Shown here in pieces: positions 25,360 through 35,668 of a DNA stretch of 64,000 nt. The notes beneath the pieces are model-generated. The model saw nothing but the letters and a program-made list of their open reading frames with translations, had not been told where the DNA came from and did not search any database. The stretch comes from Thiorhodovibrio frisius (GTDB taxonomy: Bacteria > Pseudomonadota > Gammaproteobacteria > Chromatiales > Chromatiaceae). Location: assembly GCF_033954835.1 (NCBI RefSeq), contig NZ_CP121471.1, forward strand, positions 2,412,501 through 2,476,500, in the 5' to 3' direction. Both the position numbers and the translations under genes were made by a program. The first letter of the stretch is position 1; each line of letters starts with the position of its first letter.

Positions 25360-28300
25360 TGGCTCGGATTTGTCAGCTTGCGGCTTGGGCCGCAGTGCTG
25401 ATTCAATGCGGGCGAATCTGGCTTGCAGGTCGGCGTCCGCTGCCGCAGGGGCGGCCAGATACCAGCGCTTGAGCAGGGGTTTGGACTGGGTCAGCGGGTT
25501 AGCATCGCCATCGCGCAGCTTTTCTTGCAAGCGCTCGACTTGCAGTTCCATGCGCCGTGCCACCCATTCTGGCGGCGAGTCGAGGTGGGTGAGAATCTCA
25601 AGTCGCAGACAGATCTCCTCGCGCTCGCGGTGGTTGGTCTCGCACAACTTGGCGAGTTGGGTGTTGGCGTCGGCTTGATTGCGGGCGTCGAGCAGGGCCG
25701 CGAAGGCTTTGGTCAGTTTGCTGGCTTTATTACCTGGCTGTTCAGTGCCGCCCAAGGCAGACCAGCGGGCGGTCAGTTCCGTTGGTGAGGGCAGCGAGCC
25801 GGCAAGCATTTGTTGCGCGCTTTGGCTGAGAAAATCCGATTGTTGCCGGAGTTGATCGAGTTCCTGCCAGTCCGCTTGGTCCCGCAGCGCCTGTAATCGA
25901 TCATGCAAGGCCTGTTCGGCACGATTCCAGCGCTGTTGCAGGCGTTTCTTGGCCTGGTGGTGCAGCGGCAGACTCAGGCTGTCGCGCCAGCTTTGCGCCA
26001 GACTATCCCAGTCGGCGGCAAGTTGACTGGCCTGTGCGCCGGAGGCTAGTAACACCGCCTCGGCCTGTTCGCACAGTGCTTCACAATGGCTCAGGTTGTT
26101 TTGCACTTCCTGGTCGTGGGAGGCGCGCTCCTGCTGGCGGCGGGCAAAGATAGCATCGCTGGCGGTGCGGAATTTCTGCCATAGCGCGTTTTCTTCCTGC
26201 TGGCGGCCGGAAACCGTGGTGTGCCACTGCTTTTGCAGGGGTTTTGCCTGGTTAATGGCCGCGTCCAGGTCGTCGAGTTCGGTCAGTGCCTGCATGCGCG
26301 CGATAAGATCGCGTTTGTGCGCCTGATTACGCGCCCGTTCTTCTTTCAGCGCCTTGTCGACGCGTGCCAGTCCGCGACGAAAGCGGCCTTCGAGCCCGCC
26401 GCGCGCACCATCTTCCATCGGCCCGAGCGCGCTCCATGCCTGACGCATTTCGCGCTCGGCGCGCACCATGGCTTTCCAGTCGACGCTGTCCCAATCGACC
26501 GCAGCCAGAAAATGCTCGAGCTTTTCACACAGGGTGCGGCGCGCCTCGCGGCTGGCACGCTGGCGCTCGGCGCGCGCCTGAAAGAATGGCTCACAGCGTG
26601 CTGCGACCCGATCGGTCGCCTGCTTGAAGCGCTGCCAGTAGTTGTCGCTGGCCGGGGTGCCGGATTGACAGATCCGCCGCCAGTCGCGGCGCAAGTGATT
26701 GAGCCCTGCCGCCAGGCTGTCGAGTTCGGCATCGGCTTGCTCGGCGTCGGCGCGCAGGGCGAGACTTTCGGCCTCGTGGCACAGGCTTTCGCGACCCTGA
26801 TCGGCGCTCCAGCGGCGCCAGCGTTGGAGTTCGCGCAGCCGCGCCTGGTGTGCTTTGAGTTGTTTGTCGACGCGGTTGATGTCGGAACGGGAGAGACCGG
26901 CCGCGCGTGCATGATCAAGCGCGGTATTGATTTTCTGATACAGCGACTCGGCCTTGCGTAATTCGCCGGCTTCGAGATGTTCACCCAAGCGTTGCAGTTG
27001 CTCGGGCGCCTCGGCCAGTTTGCGTTCAGCCAGACGCTGCTGTTTCGCAAGGCGGCGCCCCAGGTGCTCAAGTGCTACCTGGGCCCGCTCGGGCTGGGTA
27101 TCGGGCTGGGCATCGGTCTGGACGTCTTCGTTTCGCGACTGCGTTGCCAATAAGGCCGCAAGCTGCTGTTGGCGTTTGCGTGCCGAGGGAGCATCCATGG
27201 GGCCTGGGGTCTCGAGCAGGGCATGCACCTCGGCCAGCAATTGCTCCTGGCGCTCGCGCTGCCTTGTCTGGTCTGCCAGTGTATTCCTCGGCTCGCCTGC
27301 TTCGTTTGCGTTCTGTTCGCGCGGGCCTGTCCCAGCTTGCCGTTGCACGTTTAATTGACGCTGTCGCGCCAGCGCCTGTTCAAGGGCTTGTTGACCGGCT
27401 GAGCGCAAGGCATCAAGCTCGTCATCTTCCTGGGCGGGTATGGCATCTATCGGGGCGGTGGCGCCAGGTTCAGTTAGGGAATGCTCGCCATCGATAGCGC
27501 TCCAGGCGTCGCCAATGGCGGCCAGTTCCGAAGTCAAGTGTTCGGCATCGGTGGCAGTTGCCAGCGCTCGCAAGCGCGCGATCAGCCGACGCTTTTGTGC
27601 AATGCTGTCGGCACGATTCTGGCGGTCCGCATCCAGCTGGGCGTTGGCGCGGGCGTGTTGGTCAAATGCGGCGATGAAGGCCGCGCGGAGATCTTGGTAG
27701 TGATCGCGATCCTTGGATTCGACATCGACCTCAATCTCGGCCCATTGTTGATCGAGCAGTTTGAGGCGGGCGCGGTCTTGAATCCAGTTATTGTGCCGGC
27801 CGAGGCGTTCAACCTGAGCACAAAGCTCGGTACAACGCTGACGGGCCAGGCGCGGGCGGTCCTCCTGCTGCGCCAGTGTGCGCATTTTCTCGCGCGCGAG
27901 CCGGTAAACCTTGGTGTCTTTCTTGCCGATCTGCTTGATGACTTGTTCAAGAAGATGACGCTCGGAGAGGCGCTCAACCGCATGCTGGCGATGGCTGGGC
28001 AGGGCGTCCTCAATCGCGCAGCGGGCGAGGGCGGGCGCATCCGCAGGTAGTTGATTCATGGCCGCCAGACGCAACTCCGCAGCCTGGGCTTCGCGTGCGA
28101 TCTCACCAAGGTGTTCGGGGTCGTGGATGGATGCGATTTCCGCCAGGGCTTGATCAAGCTGCGGGGCGCCGGATTCAAGCCGGCAGATCAGGTGGCGATA
28201 GCGCGCTGCGGCGAGATCCTGGGTGCCGATGTCTGGCGACTCCTCGGCCGCCTGACGTAGCACGCGCAGGTCGTCGATCATGCGGCAGGCTTGGCGTTGC

Positions 28301-28398
28301 GCGGCTGGGTCGGCACTGTTCAGCGCCGCCTCGGCGAGCAGGTGCGGGTCCGGCTGCGCGGGTGCCGGCGCCTTGCGGAATAGGCGCTTGAAGATCAT
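25327..28398 (-). CDS. DUF349 domain-containing protein
   Basis: A 1023-residue, strongly helical protein with many DUF349-like units of about 75 residues, each with a 'W' and basic/acidic heptads (for example 'LLDQQWAEIEVD', 'HLRRDWRRICQSG', 'AKPLQKQWHTTVSGRQQEENALWQKFRTASDAIFARR'). Gammaproteobacteria carry one such long protein; its biochemical role is not established. The N-terminus 'MIFKRLFRKAPAPA' is conserved in the group. It overlaps the cobS 3' end tail-to-tail. Confidence 0.88.
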   Translation of the reverse strand: MIFKRLFRKAPAPAQPDPHLLAEAALNSADPAAQRQACRMIDDLRVLRQAAEESPDIGTQDLAAARYRHLICRLESGAPQLDQALAEIASIHDPEHLGEIAREAQAAELRLAAMNQLPADAPALARCAIEDALPSHRQHAVERLSERHLLEQVIKQIGKKDTKVYRLAREKMRTLAQQEDRPRLARQRCTELCAQVERLGRHNNWIQDRARLKLLDQQWAEIEVDVESKDRDHYQDLRAAFIAAFDQHARANAQLDADRQNRADSIAQKRRLIARLRALATATDAEHLTSELAAIGDAWSAIDGEHSLTEPGATAPIDAIPAQEDDELDALRSAGQQALEQALARQRQLNVQRQAGTGPREQNANEAGEPRNTLADQTRQRERQEQLLAEVHALLETPGPMDAPSARKRQQQLAALLATQSRNEDVQTDAQPDTQPERAQVALEHLGRRLAKQQRLAERKLAEAPEQLQRLGEHLEAGELRKAESLYQKINTALDHARAAGLSRSDINRVDKQLKAHQARLRELQRWRRWSADQGRESLCHEAESLALRADAEQADAELDSLAAGLNHLRRDWRRICQSGTPASDNYWQRFKQATDRVAARCEPFFQARAERQRASREARRTLCEKLEHFLAAVDWDSVDWKAMVRAEREMRQAWSALGPMEDGARGGLEGRFRRGLARVDKALKEERARNQAHKRDLIARMQALTELDDLDAAINQAKPLQKQWHTTVSGRQQEENALWQKFRTASDAIFARRQQERASHDQEVQNNLSHCEALCEQAEAVLLASGAQASQLAADWDSLAQSWRDSLSLPLHHQAKKRLQQRWNRAEQALHDRLQALRDQADWQELDQLRQQSDFLSQSAQQMLAGSLPSPTELTARWSALGGTEQPGNKASKLTKAFAALLDARNQADANTQLAKLCETNHREREEICLRLEILTHLDSPPEWVARRMELQVERLQEKLRDGDANPLTQSKPLLKRWYLAAPAAADADLQARFARIESALRPKPQADKSEPSAKPRGDQKD

Positions 28399-28469
28399 GG
28401 TGAAGTATCGTTGGTGGCTGTCACAGTGGCGTCATTGTACCATTGAGGACGATTGGAAGAGCGGCATGG

Positions 28470-29291
28470 TCAGGGCTGGATCGGCTCCCGCCACCAGCGA
28501 CCTGCTTCTTCAACCAGCATCTCGGCTTGGACCTCTCCGTTGTTGAGGCGCCAGTCCGCGAGTACTTGGCGCAGGCACTGGCGCTGGTCAAGCGTGACAG
28601 GATCATCGCCCGGCCTGTGGGTGTGTCCATGGATGAGCCGGTCGGCCCGGTAGCGTCGCACATACTGAATCACCGTCTGCGGGCTGACATCCATGATGGC
28701 TGTTTGCTTGGCGGCTGTGGCCGCGCGGCTGCGGCGGCGATAATCCGCCGCGATGCGCTGGCGCTGGTGCCTGGGGCGTAGCAAAAAAAGTTGCCTCACC
28801 AGTGGGTTGCGCACGCGGCGGCGAAAGCGCTGGTAGGGAATGTCATCCGTGCACAAAAGGTCGCCGTGCATCAGCAGTATGGACTGATCGGCCATAGGCA
28901 CCAGGCTGGGGTCGCGCAGCAGACGGCATCCACTGGCGCGAGCGAAACGACGCCCAAGCAGAAAATCCCGATTGCCCTGCATTAGCCAGCAGCGAGTGCC
29001 GCGCTCACTGAGTTCGCGCAAGCTGGCCGCGACTTGCAGGAAGTCTGGCGCGACCTCAGGGTCGCCAAGCGCATCGTCGCCAATCCAGGCATCGAAGAGA
29101 TCACCGAGGATGTAAAGTTCGGCGGCTGCGCGCGCGCGCCCGCGCAGGAAGGCGAGGAAATGCGCCAGGATCTCCGGCTGATCGGGGGCAAGGTGCAGGT
29201 CGGAGATAAACAGGCGCTGTGCGCTCGGATTGCGCGCTTGGTCGCTGCCCTGGCCCATGGCAGTCGCCGACTGAGCTGCGTCCAAAGCCAT
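28470..29291 (-). CDS. lpxH: UDP-2,3-diacylglucosamine pyrophosphatase LpxH
   Basis: A 273-residue calcineurin-like metallophosphoesterase cleaving UDP-2,3-diacylglucosamine to lipid X in lipid A synthesis, acting at the inner membrane surface. Metal-binding motifs are complete: 'LFISDLHL', 'LYILGDLFDAWIGDD', 'LMQGNRDFLLG', 'LLMHGDLLCTDD' and 'DRLIHGHTHRPGDD'. The ATG at 29291 has GGAGAGGG eight bases upstream; the ATG at 29258 is an alternative. The C-terminus is longer than in E. coli by about 15 residues. Confidence 0.93.
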   Translation of the reverse strand: MALDAAQSATAMGQGSDQARNPSAQRLFISDLHLAPDQPEILAHFLAFLRGRARAAAELYILGDLFDAWIGDDALGDPEVAPDFLQVAASLRELSERGTRCWLMQGNRDFLLGRRFARASGCRLLRDPSLVPMADQSILLMHGDLLCTDDIPYQRFRRRVRNPLVRQLFLLRPRHQRQRIAADYRRRSRAATAAKQTAIMDVSPQTVIQYVRRYRADRLIHGHTHRPGDDPVTLDQRQCLRQVLADWRLNNGEVQAEMLVEEAGRWWREPIQP

Positions 29292-29348
29292 GTCCGCAGC
29301 CCTCTCCACAGCCTAAACCGAATCCGCCTGGCTCTTAGTTGACCAGGT

Positions 29349-29837
29349 CTAGTCGACCAATTCGGCCTTGATGAGGATCACATCTTCGACCGGGACATCC
29401 TGATGGCCGTTGCGATTGCCGGTGCGCACCGCTCTGATGGCATTGACCACGTCCATGCCATCAGTGACCTGCCCAAAGACAGCGTAGCCCCAGCCGTCTT
29501 GCCCAGGGTGGTCGAGAAAGCCGTTGTCCGAGACATTAATGAAGAACTGCGCCGAGGCCGAGTGCGGATCAGCGGTGCGGGCCATGGCGACGGATCCGGT
29601 GGTGTTTTTCAGGCCGTTGCTGGCTTCGTTCTTAATGGGCGGGCGCGTACTCTTCTGGTTGAAATCCGCTGTCATGCCGCCGCCCTGGATCATGAAGCCG
29701 TCGATCACCCGATGGAAAATGGTCCCGTCGTAATGACCGTCGCGGACGTATTGCTCGAAATTTTCACAAGTAGCGGGCGCCTTATCGTGGTCAAGTTCGA
29801 TCAGAATGTCGCCGTGGTTGGTGCTGAGTTTGATCAT
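29349..29837 (-). CDS. ppiB: Cyclophilin-type peptidyl-prolyl cis-trans isomerase B
   Basis: A 162-residue cytoplasmic cyclophilin. The ATG at 29837 starts the canonical '[21 protein letters not shown]'. Active-site blocks: '[14 protein letters not shown]' (catalytic Arg), '[21 protein letters not shown]' and '[14 protein letters not shown]'. No signal peptide. It is followed by lpxH with a short gap, a common pairing, and is divergent from cysS. Confidence 0.94.
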   Translation of the reverse strand: MIKLSTNHGDILIELDHDKAPATCENFEQYVRDGHYDGTIFHRVIDGFMIQGGGMTADFNQKSTRPPIKNEASNGLKNTTGSVAMARTADPHSASAQFFINVSDNGFLDHPGQDGWGYAVFGQVTDGMDVVNAIRAVRTGNRNGHQDVPVEDVILIKAELVD

Positions 29838-30070
29838 CTGTGTCGCAGGCTCTATTGATTCTGTTGCGTTGAAAACCAAAAATGAAGGGGCATCCTAAGT
29901 GGTTCCGCCGGCAGAATAAAGCGTCCGGCCGGATTCTGTCGAACGCGACCGAGGAGGGCGCGGCGGTATCGCCAGGCGAGAACCCCGGGGATTGCGCAAG
30001 GCTCGCAGGCGGAATTGGTGTCGGACGGAGTGCTTTGCTAGCATGACGAGCTAATTTTTTGCGCTCGGTC

Positions 30071-31483
<1,413 letters not shown>

Positions 31484-31669
31484 CCCGCTGGTAGCCCAGG
31501 TGGTTGCCCTGTTGTTAGTCCGCTGGGCAAACTGGCTCCGCGTGGCGCTGCCAATCAAACGAGCCGCTTGGTAGCATGGGCTTTTCAACTCCGAGGCGAC
31601 AAACCAAGAATTCAGCCGGGCTGGGGCAGGTGCCACCGGTCCTCGCAATGGCCCGACGGTATCTTTAAG

Positions 31670-34501
31670 ATGAGCAAGAAGCAGAAAAAGCGCGGCCCCC
31701 GAAGTGGCGAGAACCTCCACAAGCGCAACACCTCCGTGCTCGAGCAAGAAGCGCGCGCGGCGCTTGAGAGCGGCCGCTGGCGCGATGCGATCGCCGATTT
31801 CAAGGAATTGCTCAAGCGCGAGCCGCGCCCCGAGTGGCGCACTGCGCTGGCGGATGCCTACGCCGGACGGGCGGGGGAGCTGACCGCCAAGGGCATGCTG
31901 AAGGAGGCGCTGGCGATCTGGGAGAACCGCGCCGCTCTCCATGACAAGGCGCCCATGCACCTAGAGCATGCGGGGCTGCTGGTCAGGCTCGGCCGCATGG
32001 AGGCGGTGGTGGGCGCGCTCACCGATAATCCGGACAGCGCGGGGAGTGATGCCCTGGCAGCCGGGCAACGTGAGAGTCTGCGCGCCCAAATCGCCGCCCA
32101 GGTCGTCGGCGGACATTCGGCCCTGCTCGCGCAGCTCCCAGCGGATGATCCGGTGCGTCTGCATGCCGAGCCGGCCTTGGCTGCGTTGCACGCCTATTGC
32201 GAGGGCCGGGATGACGACTTGCGCGCGGCGCTCTCGGCCATTCCGTTTCGCTCGCCTTACCGCGACTGGGTGCAGTTGCTCAAGGTGCTTCAGCGGCAGA
32301 CCGCGACGGAGCCGGGGGCTTCGCAAGGCGATGCAAAGCCCGTGGTGGCTCAGCTTGAGCGGGTGTCGGATTCATCGCCATTCGCGCCTTTGAAGCGAGC
32401 CCTTGCGCTTGCGGTCTTGCCCGATCGGGCCTTTGCCGATGCCGCTGGTGGTGCGACCGGGGCGGAGTTTCAGGTGGCTTGCGCGCTGCGGGGTTGGCCG
32501 CCGGAGCGGCTTGCGCTTTGGCAGGAGCTGAATCGCCTTGGTCCGAAACCTGGATCGAAACCGGCGCCGCGCGCACTGGCGAAGACGTTGTACCGCCACA
32601 TCAAGGATCTTGGGCGCAACTGGGTGCGGCGCAAGGCGCTGACACTGGCCTTTAGTGACGCGGTAACGCCCACCTCGGTCTTCGATTTCGATATCCGTGC
32701 GAATGTTTCGACTTGGCTGCGCGAATGTGGGGCGCCCGCATTGACGACATGGGAGCGCGAGCTGGTGTCGGCCTGGGATGCCGAAGTGGACACCCATGGC
32801 GATCCATTCGACCTGATCGAATGCTGGCGCGAATGTGCGCAATTGCAAATGTTTCAGTCCGAGGAGGCGCGGGATGCGCAGTCGCCTTTGCGTATCGCGC
32901 TCATCCTGCGCCGGACCGACAGGGTGTTGAAAGTGCTCGAGCGCTGTTCAGCGAGCCAAGAGCCAGACGCTTTTAAGCTGGCGGTGGCGGAACAACTTGA
33001 GGAAAGTCTGCGCTGGGACCCGGACGACCGCGCCACCTATCTGAAGCTGATCGAGTTCTTCCGTAAAGCACGCCGGCTCAAGGATGCCCGCCGGGTGCTG
33101 GAGTTGGGGCAGAAGCGTTGGCCGCAGGATCTGCCGCTCCTGATCGAGGCCATGCAGACGGCCCTCGATGGCAGTGCCTTCAAGAAGGCAGCGACCCTGG
33201 CCAAAAAAGTGTTGGAGATCGATCCGATCAACACCGATGTGCGCCGGCGGCTGGTCGGCGCGCATTTCCTGCATGCCCACAAGCAGGTCGGCAATTGCCG
33301 CTTGGACCTTGCGCGCAAAGAGCTGGTTGACGCCCAGGAGTGGGCATCGAGTGACGAGGACAAGGATCAGCTGTCCCTGGGGCTGGTGCTGGTGGACGCG
33401 ATGGACCGTCGGAGCACGGACGTGGCGGTCGCGGAGCTGAAAGCCCGCTATGGCGGGCGCGGCGACAGTCTGGACGCGCGGGTCGAGCTGGCCCTGGCCT
33501 GCGCTCGGGTAAGGGTCCAGGCATCGGACGTGTTCCGGCTGCTGTCATTGAACAAGTCCAAGGGCCGGGGGCGGGAGGATTTGCTCGCCGCCCTCGGGCG
33601 TTTGCGCCGCCATCTCGAGGACAAGAGTCCCATCAGCGACGACCTGGCCGCGACTTTGCAAAAAAAGGTTTTCAACGCCGCGCCATGGCGGGATCTTTCG
33701 CGCACGGAGCTGGAGACCGCCTGCGATACCCTGCACCGTTTCGGTCTGCATCTGGCCTGCCAGAAAGCGGCCGAGGCGGCGCTGAAGCAATGGCCGCGTG
33801 AGCCGATTCTTGTCATGTACCATTTCCAGGGGAAATACCCGCGCGGCTTCGATTACCGCCGCCGCGCCGACCTGAGTGAGCTCGAGGATGCCTGGCAGAG
33901 GGCGCGCGACGACGGCGACACCCGCACCGCCATCCGCATCGAGAAAGTCCTTCCGCACGGCCCGCCGCTGCGCGGCAACTTCCCGATGCCGCCGATGTTC
34001 TTCGATGACGAGGATGAAGAAGACGAATTCTGGCCGGATGATCTTTTCGATGCGCCCGATGTGCCAACCCCGTTTTTGGACAATCTGGACGCTGACGAGA
34101 TGCTCTCCAATGACGCCGTGCGTCACATGATCGAGTCCATCGGGCCCGTCAAGGTGATGGAAATGCTCGGCGCGCCGAAAAGCGTGATTCGCGAAGCCAA
34201 GGAAATGGAGAAGGCGTTAGGCCGGCAAGCCGTGATCGATATGGTGTTGAATGCCATTCAGGGCGGCGTCGACGCAAGTGCCCTTTTGGGTGACTCGCCC
34301 TTTCCCGGCCCGGGAGATTCCGAGCCTCCGTCAACAGGCTCGTCCAAAGCAAGGTCTCAGTCCAAGCCCAAAACCGGATCAGGTGCGAAACCCAAGCCGC
34401 CGTCAAAACAGGCTACCAAACCCGGCTCGAGCGCCGATGGCAGTGGTCCGTCGAGTGATGGGCCGAATGATCCCCCGCCCAAACAACTGGATCTTTTCTG
34501 A
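31670..34501 (+). CDS. Large helical-repeat (TPR-like) protein of an Hsp70 operon
   Basis: A 943-residue protein of no named family. The N-terminus is very basic ('MSKKQKKRGPRSGENLHKRN'), then helical pairs resembling tetratricopeptide repeats ('ALESGRWRDAIADFKELLKREP', 'GMLKEALAIWENRAALH', 'RRLKDARRVLELGQKRWPQDLPLL', 'KKAATLAKKVLEIDPINTDVRRRL'). Near residue 780 comes an acidic stretch ('FDDEDEEDEFWPDDLFD'), then a Ser/Pro/Lys-rich tail ending exactly in QLDLF. The stop overlaps the next ATG by one base (TGATG). The context with J-like, GrpE-like and Hsp70 genes suggests a scaffold or substrate adaptor for a dedicated chaperone; this is inference. Confidence 0.8.
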   Translation: MSKKQKKRGPRSGENLHKRNTSVLEQEARAALESGRWRDAIADFKELLKREPRPEWRTALADAYAGRAGELTAKGMLKEALAIWENRAALHDKAPMHLEHAGLLVRLGRMEAVVGALTDNPDSAGSDALAAGQRESLRAQIAAQVVGGHSALLAQLPADDPVRLHAEPALAALHAYCEGRDDDLRAALSAIPFRSPYRDWVQLLKVLQRQTATEPGASQGDAKPVVAQLERVSDSSPFAPLKRALALAVLPDRAFADAAGGATGAEFQVACALRGWPPERLALWQELNRLGPKPGSKPAPRALAKTLYRHIKDLGRNWVRRKALTLAFSDAVTPTSVFDFDIRANVSTWLRECGAPALTTWERELVSAWDAEVDTHGDPFDLIECWRECAQLQMFQSEEARDAQSPLRIALILRRTDRVLKVLERCSASQEPDAFKLAVAEQLEESLRWDPDDRATYLKLIEFFRKARRLKDARRVLELGQKRWPQDLPLLIEAMQTALDGSAFKKAATLAKKVLEIDPINTDVRRRLVGAHFLHAHKQVGNCRLDLARKELVDAQEWASSDEDKDQLSLGLVLVDAMDRRSTDVAVAELKARYGGRGDSLDARVELALACARVRVQASDVFRLLSLNKSKGRGREDLLAALGRLRRHLEDKSPISDDLAATLQKKVFNAAPWRDLSRTELETACDTLHRFGLHLACQKAAEAALKQWPREPILVMYHFQGKYPRGFDYRRRADLSELEDAWQRARDDGDTRTAIRIEKVLPHGPPLRGNFPMPPMFFDDEDEEDEFWPDDLFDAPDVPTPFLDNLDADEMLSNDAVRHMIESIGPVKVMEMLGAPKSVIREAKEMEKALGRQAVIDMVLNAIQGGVDASALLGDSPFPGPGDSEPPSTGSSKARSQSKPKTGSGAKPKPPSKQATKPGSSADGSGPSSDGPNDPPPKQLDLF

Positions 34502-34794
34502 TGCGCGACCCTTACTTGATTCTCGGCCTCGGCGCCGACGCCGACGATGCCGCCGTCGAGCGCGCCTATCACGACGCCATCCGCCGCTGTCCGCCCGAGC
34601 GCGATGGCGAGCACTTCAGCGCCATTCGCGCGGCCTTTGAGATGCTGCGCACCGAGCGCGATCGCATCGCCTATGAGCTGTTCGACCGCACGCCCGTGGA
34701 ACCGGCGGATATCCTCGAGCGCGCCGCGCCGGTCGGCGAGCCCCGACGTCCGGACGCGGCCATGCTGCAAGCTCTGTTGCGGGGAGATGCCTGA
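34501..34794 (+). CDS. Small J-domain-like protein lacking the HPD motif
   Basis: A 97-residue protein that follows the J-domain pattern: 'DPYLILGLGADADDAAVERAYHDAIRR' matches helices I-II and 'HFSAIRAAFEMLRTERDRIAYELFD' helices III-IV. Where DnaJ has His-Pro-Asp, this protein has 'CPPERD', so the residues that trigger Hsp70 ATPase are absent. It is coupled by TGATG junctions both to the scaffold gene and to the GrpE-like gene. It may be a J-like regulator or a docking protein rather than a true co-chaperone. Confidence 0.75.
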   Translation: MRDPYLILGLGADADDAAVERAYHDAIRRCPPERDGEHFSAIRAAFEMLRTERDRIAYELFDRTPVEPADILERAAPVGEPRRPDAAMLQALLRGDA

Positions 34795-35588
34795 TGGACC
34801 TGGCCACTCGCGAGGCGCTGACAGCCCAGTTTCGCGCCTATCTCGATACCATTGCGGCAGAACAAGCGGCAGAAGAACAAGCACCGGATCAACTGGCCGG
34901 TGACCTTGGGGCCGGCGCAGACGACTGGGACGACGGCCAAGACAAGAGTCGGCGCGACTCGGGAGCTGACGGGCGGGCCGTCAGCGCAGCCGAGGGCGGA
35001 GCCGAGGAGGCACCCGCGCCCGATCTTTTCTCGTTCTTCGCCGAACTGGCCGCGCTCAAAAACGAGGTCAAGCTCGAGTCCCGGCAGGTCAGAACCGCGC
35101 TGGAGGAGTTCCGTGGTCTGTTCGACAACCTGCGCGAGAGCCAGACGCGGCTCGCCGACGAGCAGGAACGCCGCTGCGAGCAGACCCGCGCGGCCGACCG
35201 CGCCGGCTGGCGCGACATGCTGCTCGAGTTGGTCGAGCTGCGCGATCGGCTGCAGGCCGGTCAGGAACAGGCCGCACGCTTTCAGCCCCACTGGTATGCG
35301 CGCAATCGCCGCGAGGCACGGCTGATCGGCTCTCTGGCCGAAGGCATGGCCATGAATCTGCGTCGGCTCGAGGAGAGCCTGGCGCGGCGCGGGGTGCGGC
35401 CCATTGCGACAGTTGGGCGCTTGTTCGACCCGCACCGCATGCGCGCGGCGGAGCTGACCCGCGAGCCCGAGTACCGCAATGGCGAGGTGATGGCCGAGTC
35501 GCGGCCCGGCTGGCTGCTGCACGACGATCTGCTGCGGCTGGCCGAGGTGGTCGTCAACCGCATCGACACCCCAGAAAGCATGGATTAG
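34794..35588 (+). CDS. GrpE-like nucleotide exchange factor
   Basis: A 264-residue GrpE-type protein. The N-terminal half is acidic and low-complexity, then a long coiled coil (about 75-135, 'LAALKNEVKLESRQVRTAL'), and a C-terminal GrpE beta-domain: 'GVRPIATVGRLFDPHRMRAAEL' and 'NGEVMAESRPGWLLHDDLLRLAEVVVN', aligning with GrpE's 'G..FDP..H.AV' and 'GY.L..R.LRPA.V.V'. It should exchange ADP on the Hsp70 encoded next. Its stop codon lies in a 15-bp tandem repeat. Confidence 0.8.
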   Translation: MDLATREALTAQFRAYLDTIAAEQAAEEQAPDQLAGDLGAGADDWDDGQDKSRRDSGADGRAVSAAEGGAEEAPAPDLFSFFAELAALKNEVKLESRQVRTALEEFRGLFDNLRESQTRLADEQERRCEQTRAADRAGWRDMLLELVELRDRLQAGQEQAARFQPHWYARNRREARLIGSLAEGMAMNLRRLEESLARRGVRPIATVGRLFDPHRMRAAELTREPEYRNGEVMAESRPGWLLHDDLLRLAEVVVNRIDTPESMD

Positions 35589-35630
35589 CAAAGCATGGAT
35601 TAGCAAAGCATGGATTAGCAAAGCATGCAT
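35575..35630 (+). repeat. 15-bp tandem repeat at the GrpE-like stop codon
   Basis: AAAGCATGGATTAGC occurs three times in a row (35575, 35590, 35605) followed by a partial fourth copy. The first copy supplies the last residues and TAG stop of the GrpE-like gene; the next copies each hold the same in-frame TAG. The repeat fills most of the 80-bp gap before the Hsp70 start. Confidence 0.95.
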
Positions 35631-35668
35631 CAGAAGAACATTCATCAAAACGCACGGAATCCTAAGCT

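Noticed and set aside
35575-35634. Stop-codon readthrough producing a GrpE-like protein with QSMD repeats
   Set aside because: Several TAG codons in a row with no recoding signal make extended readthrough unlikely.
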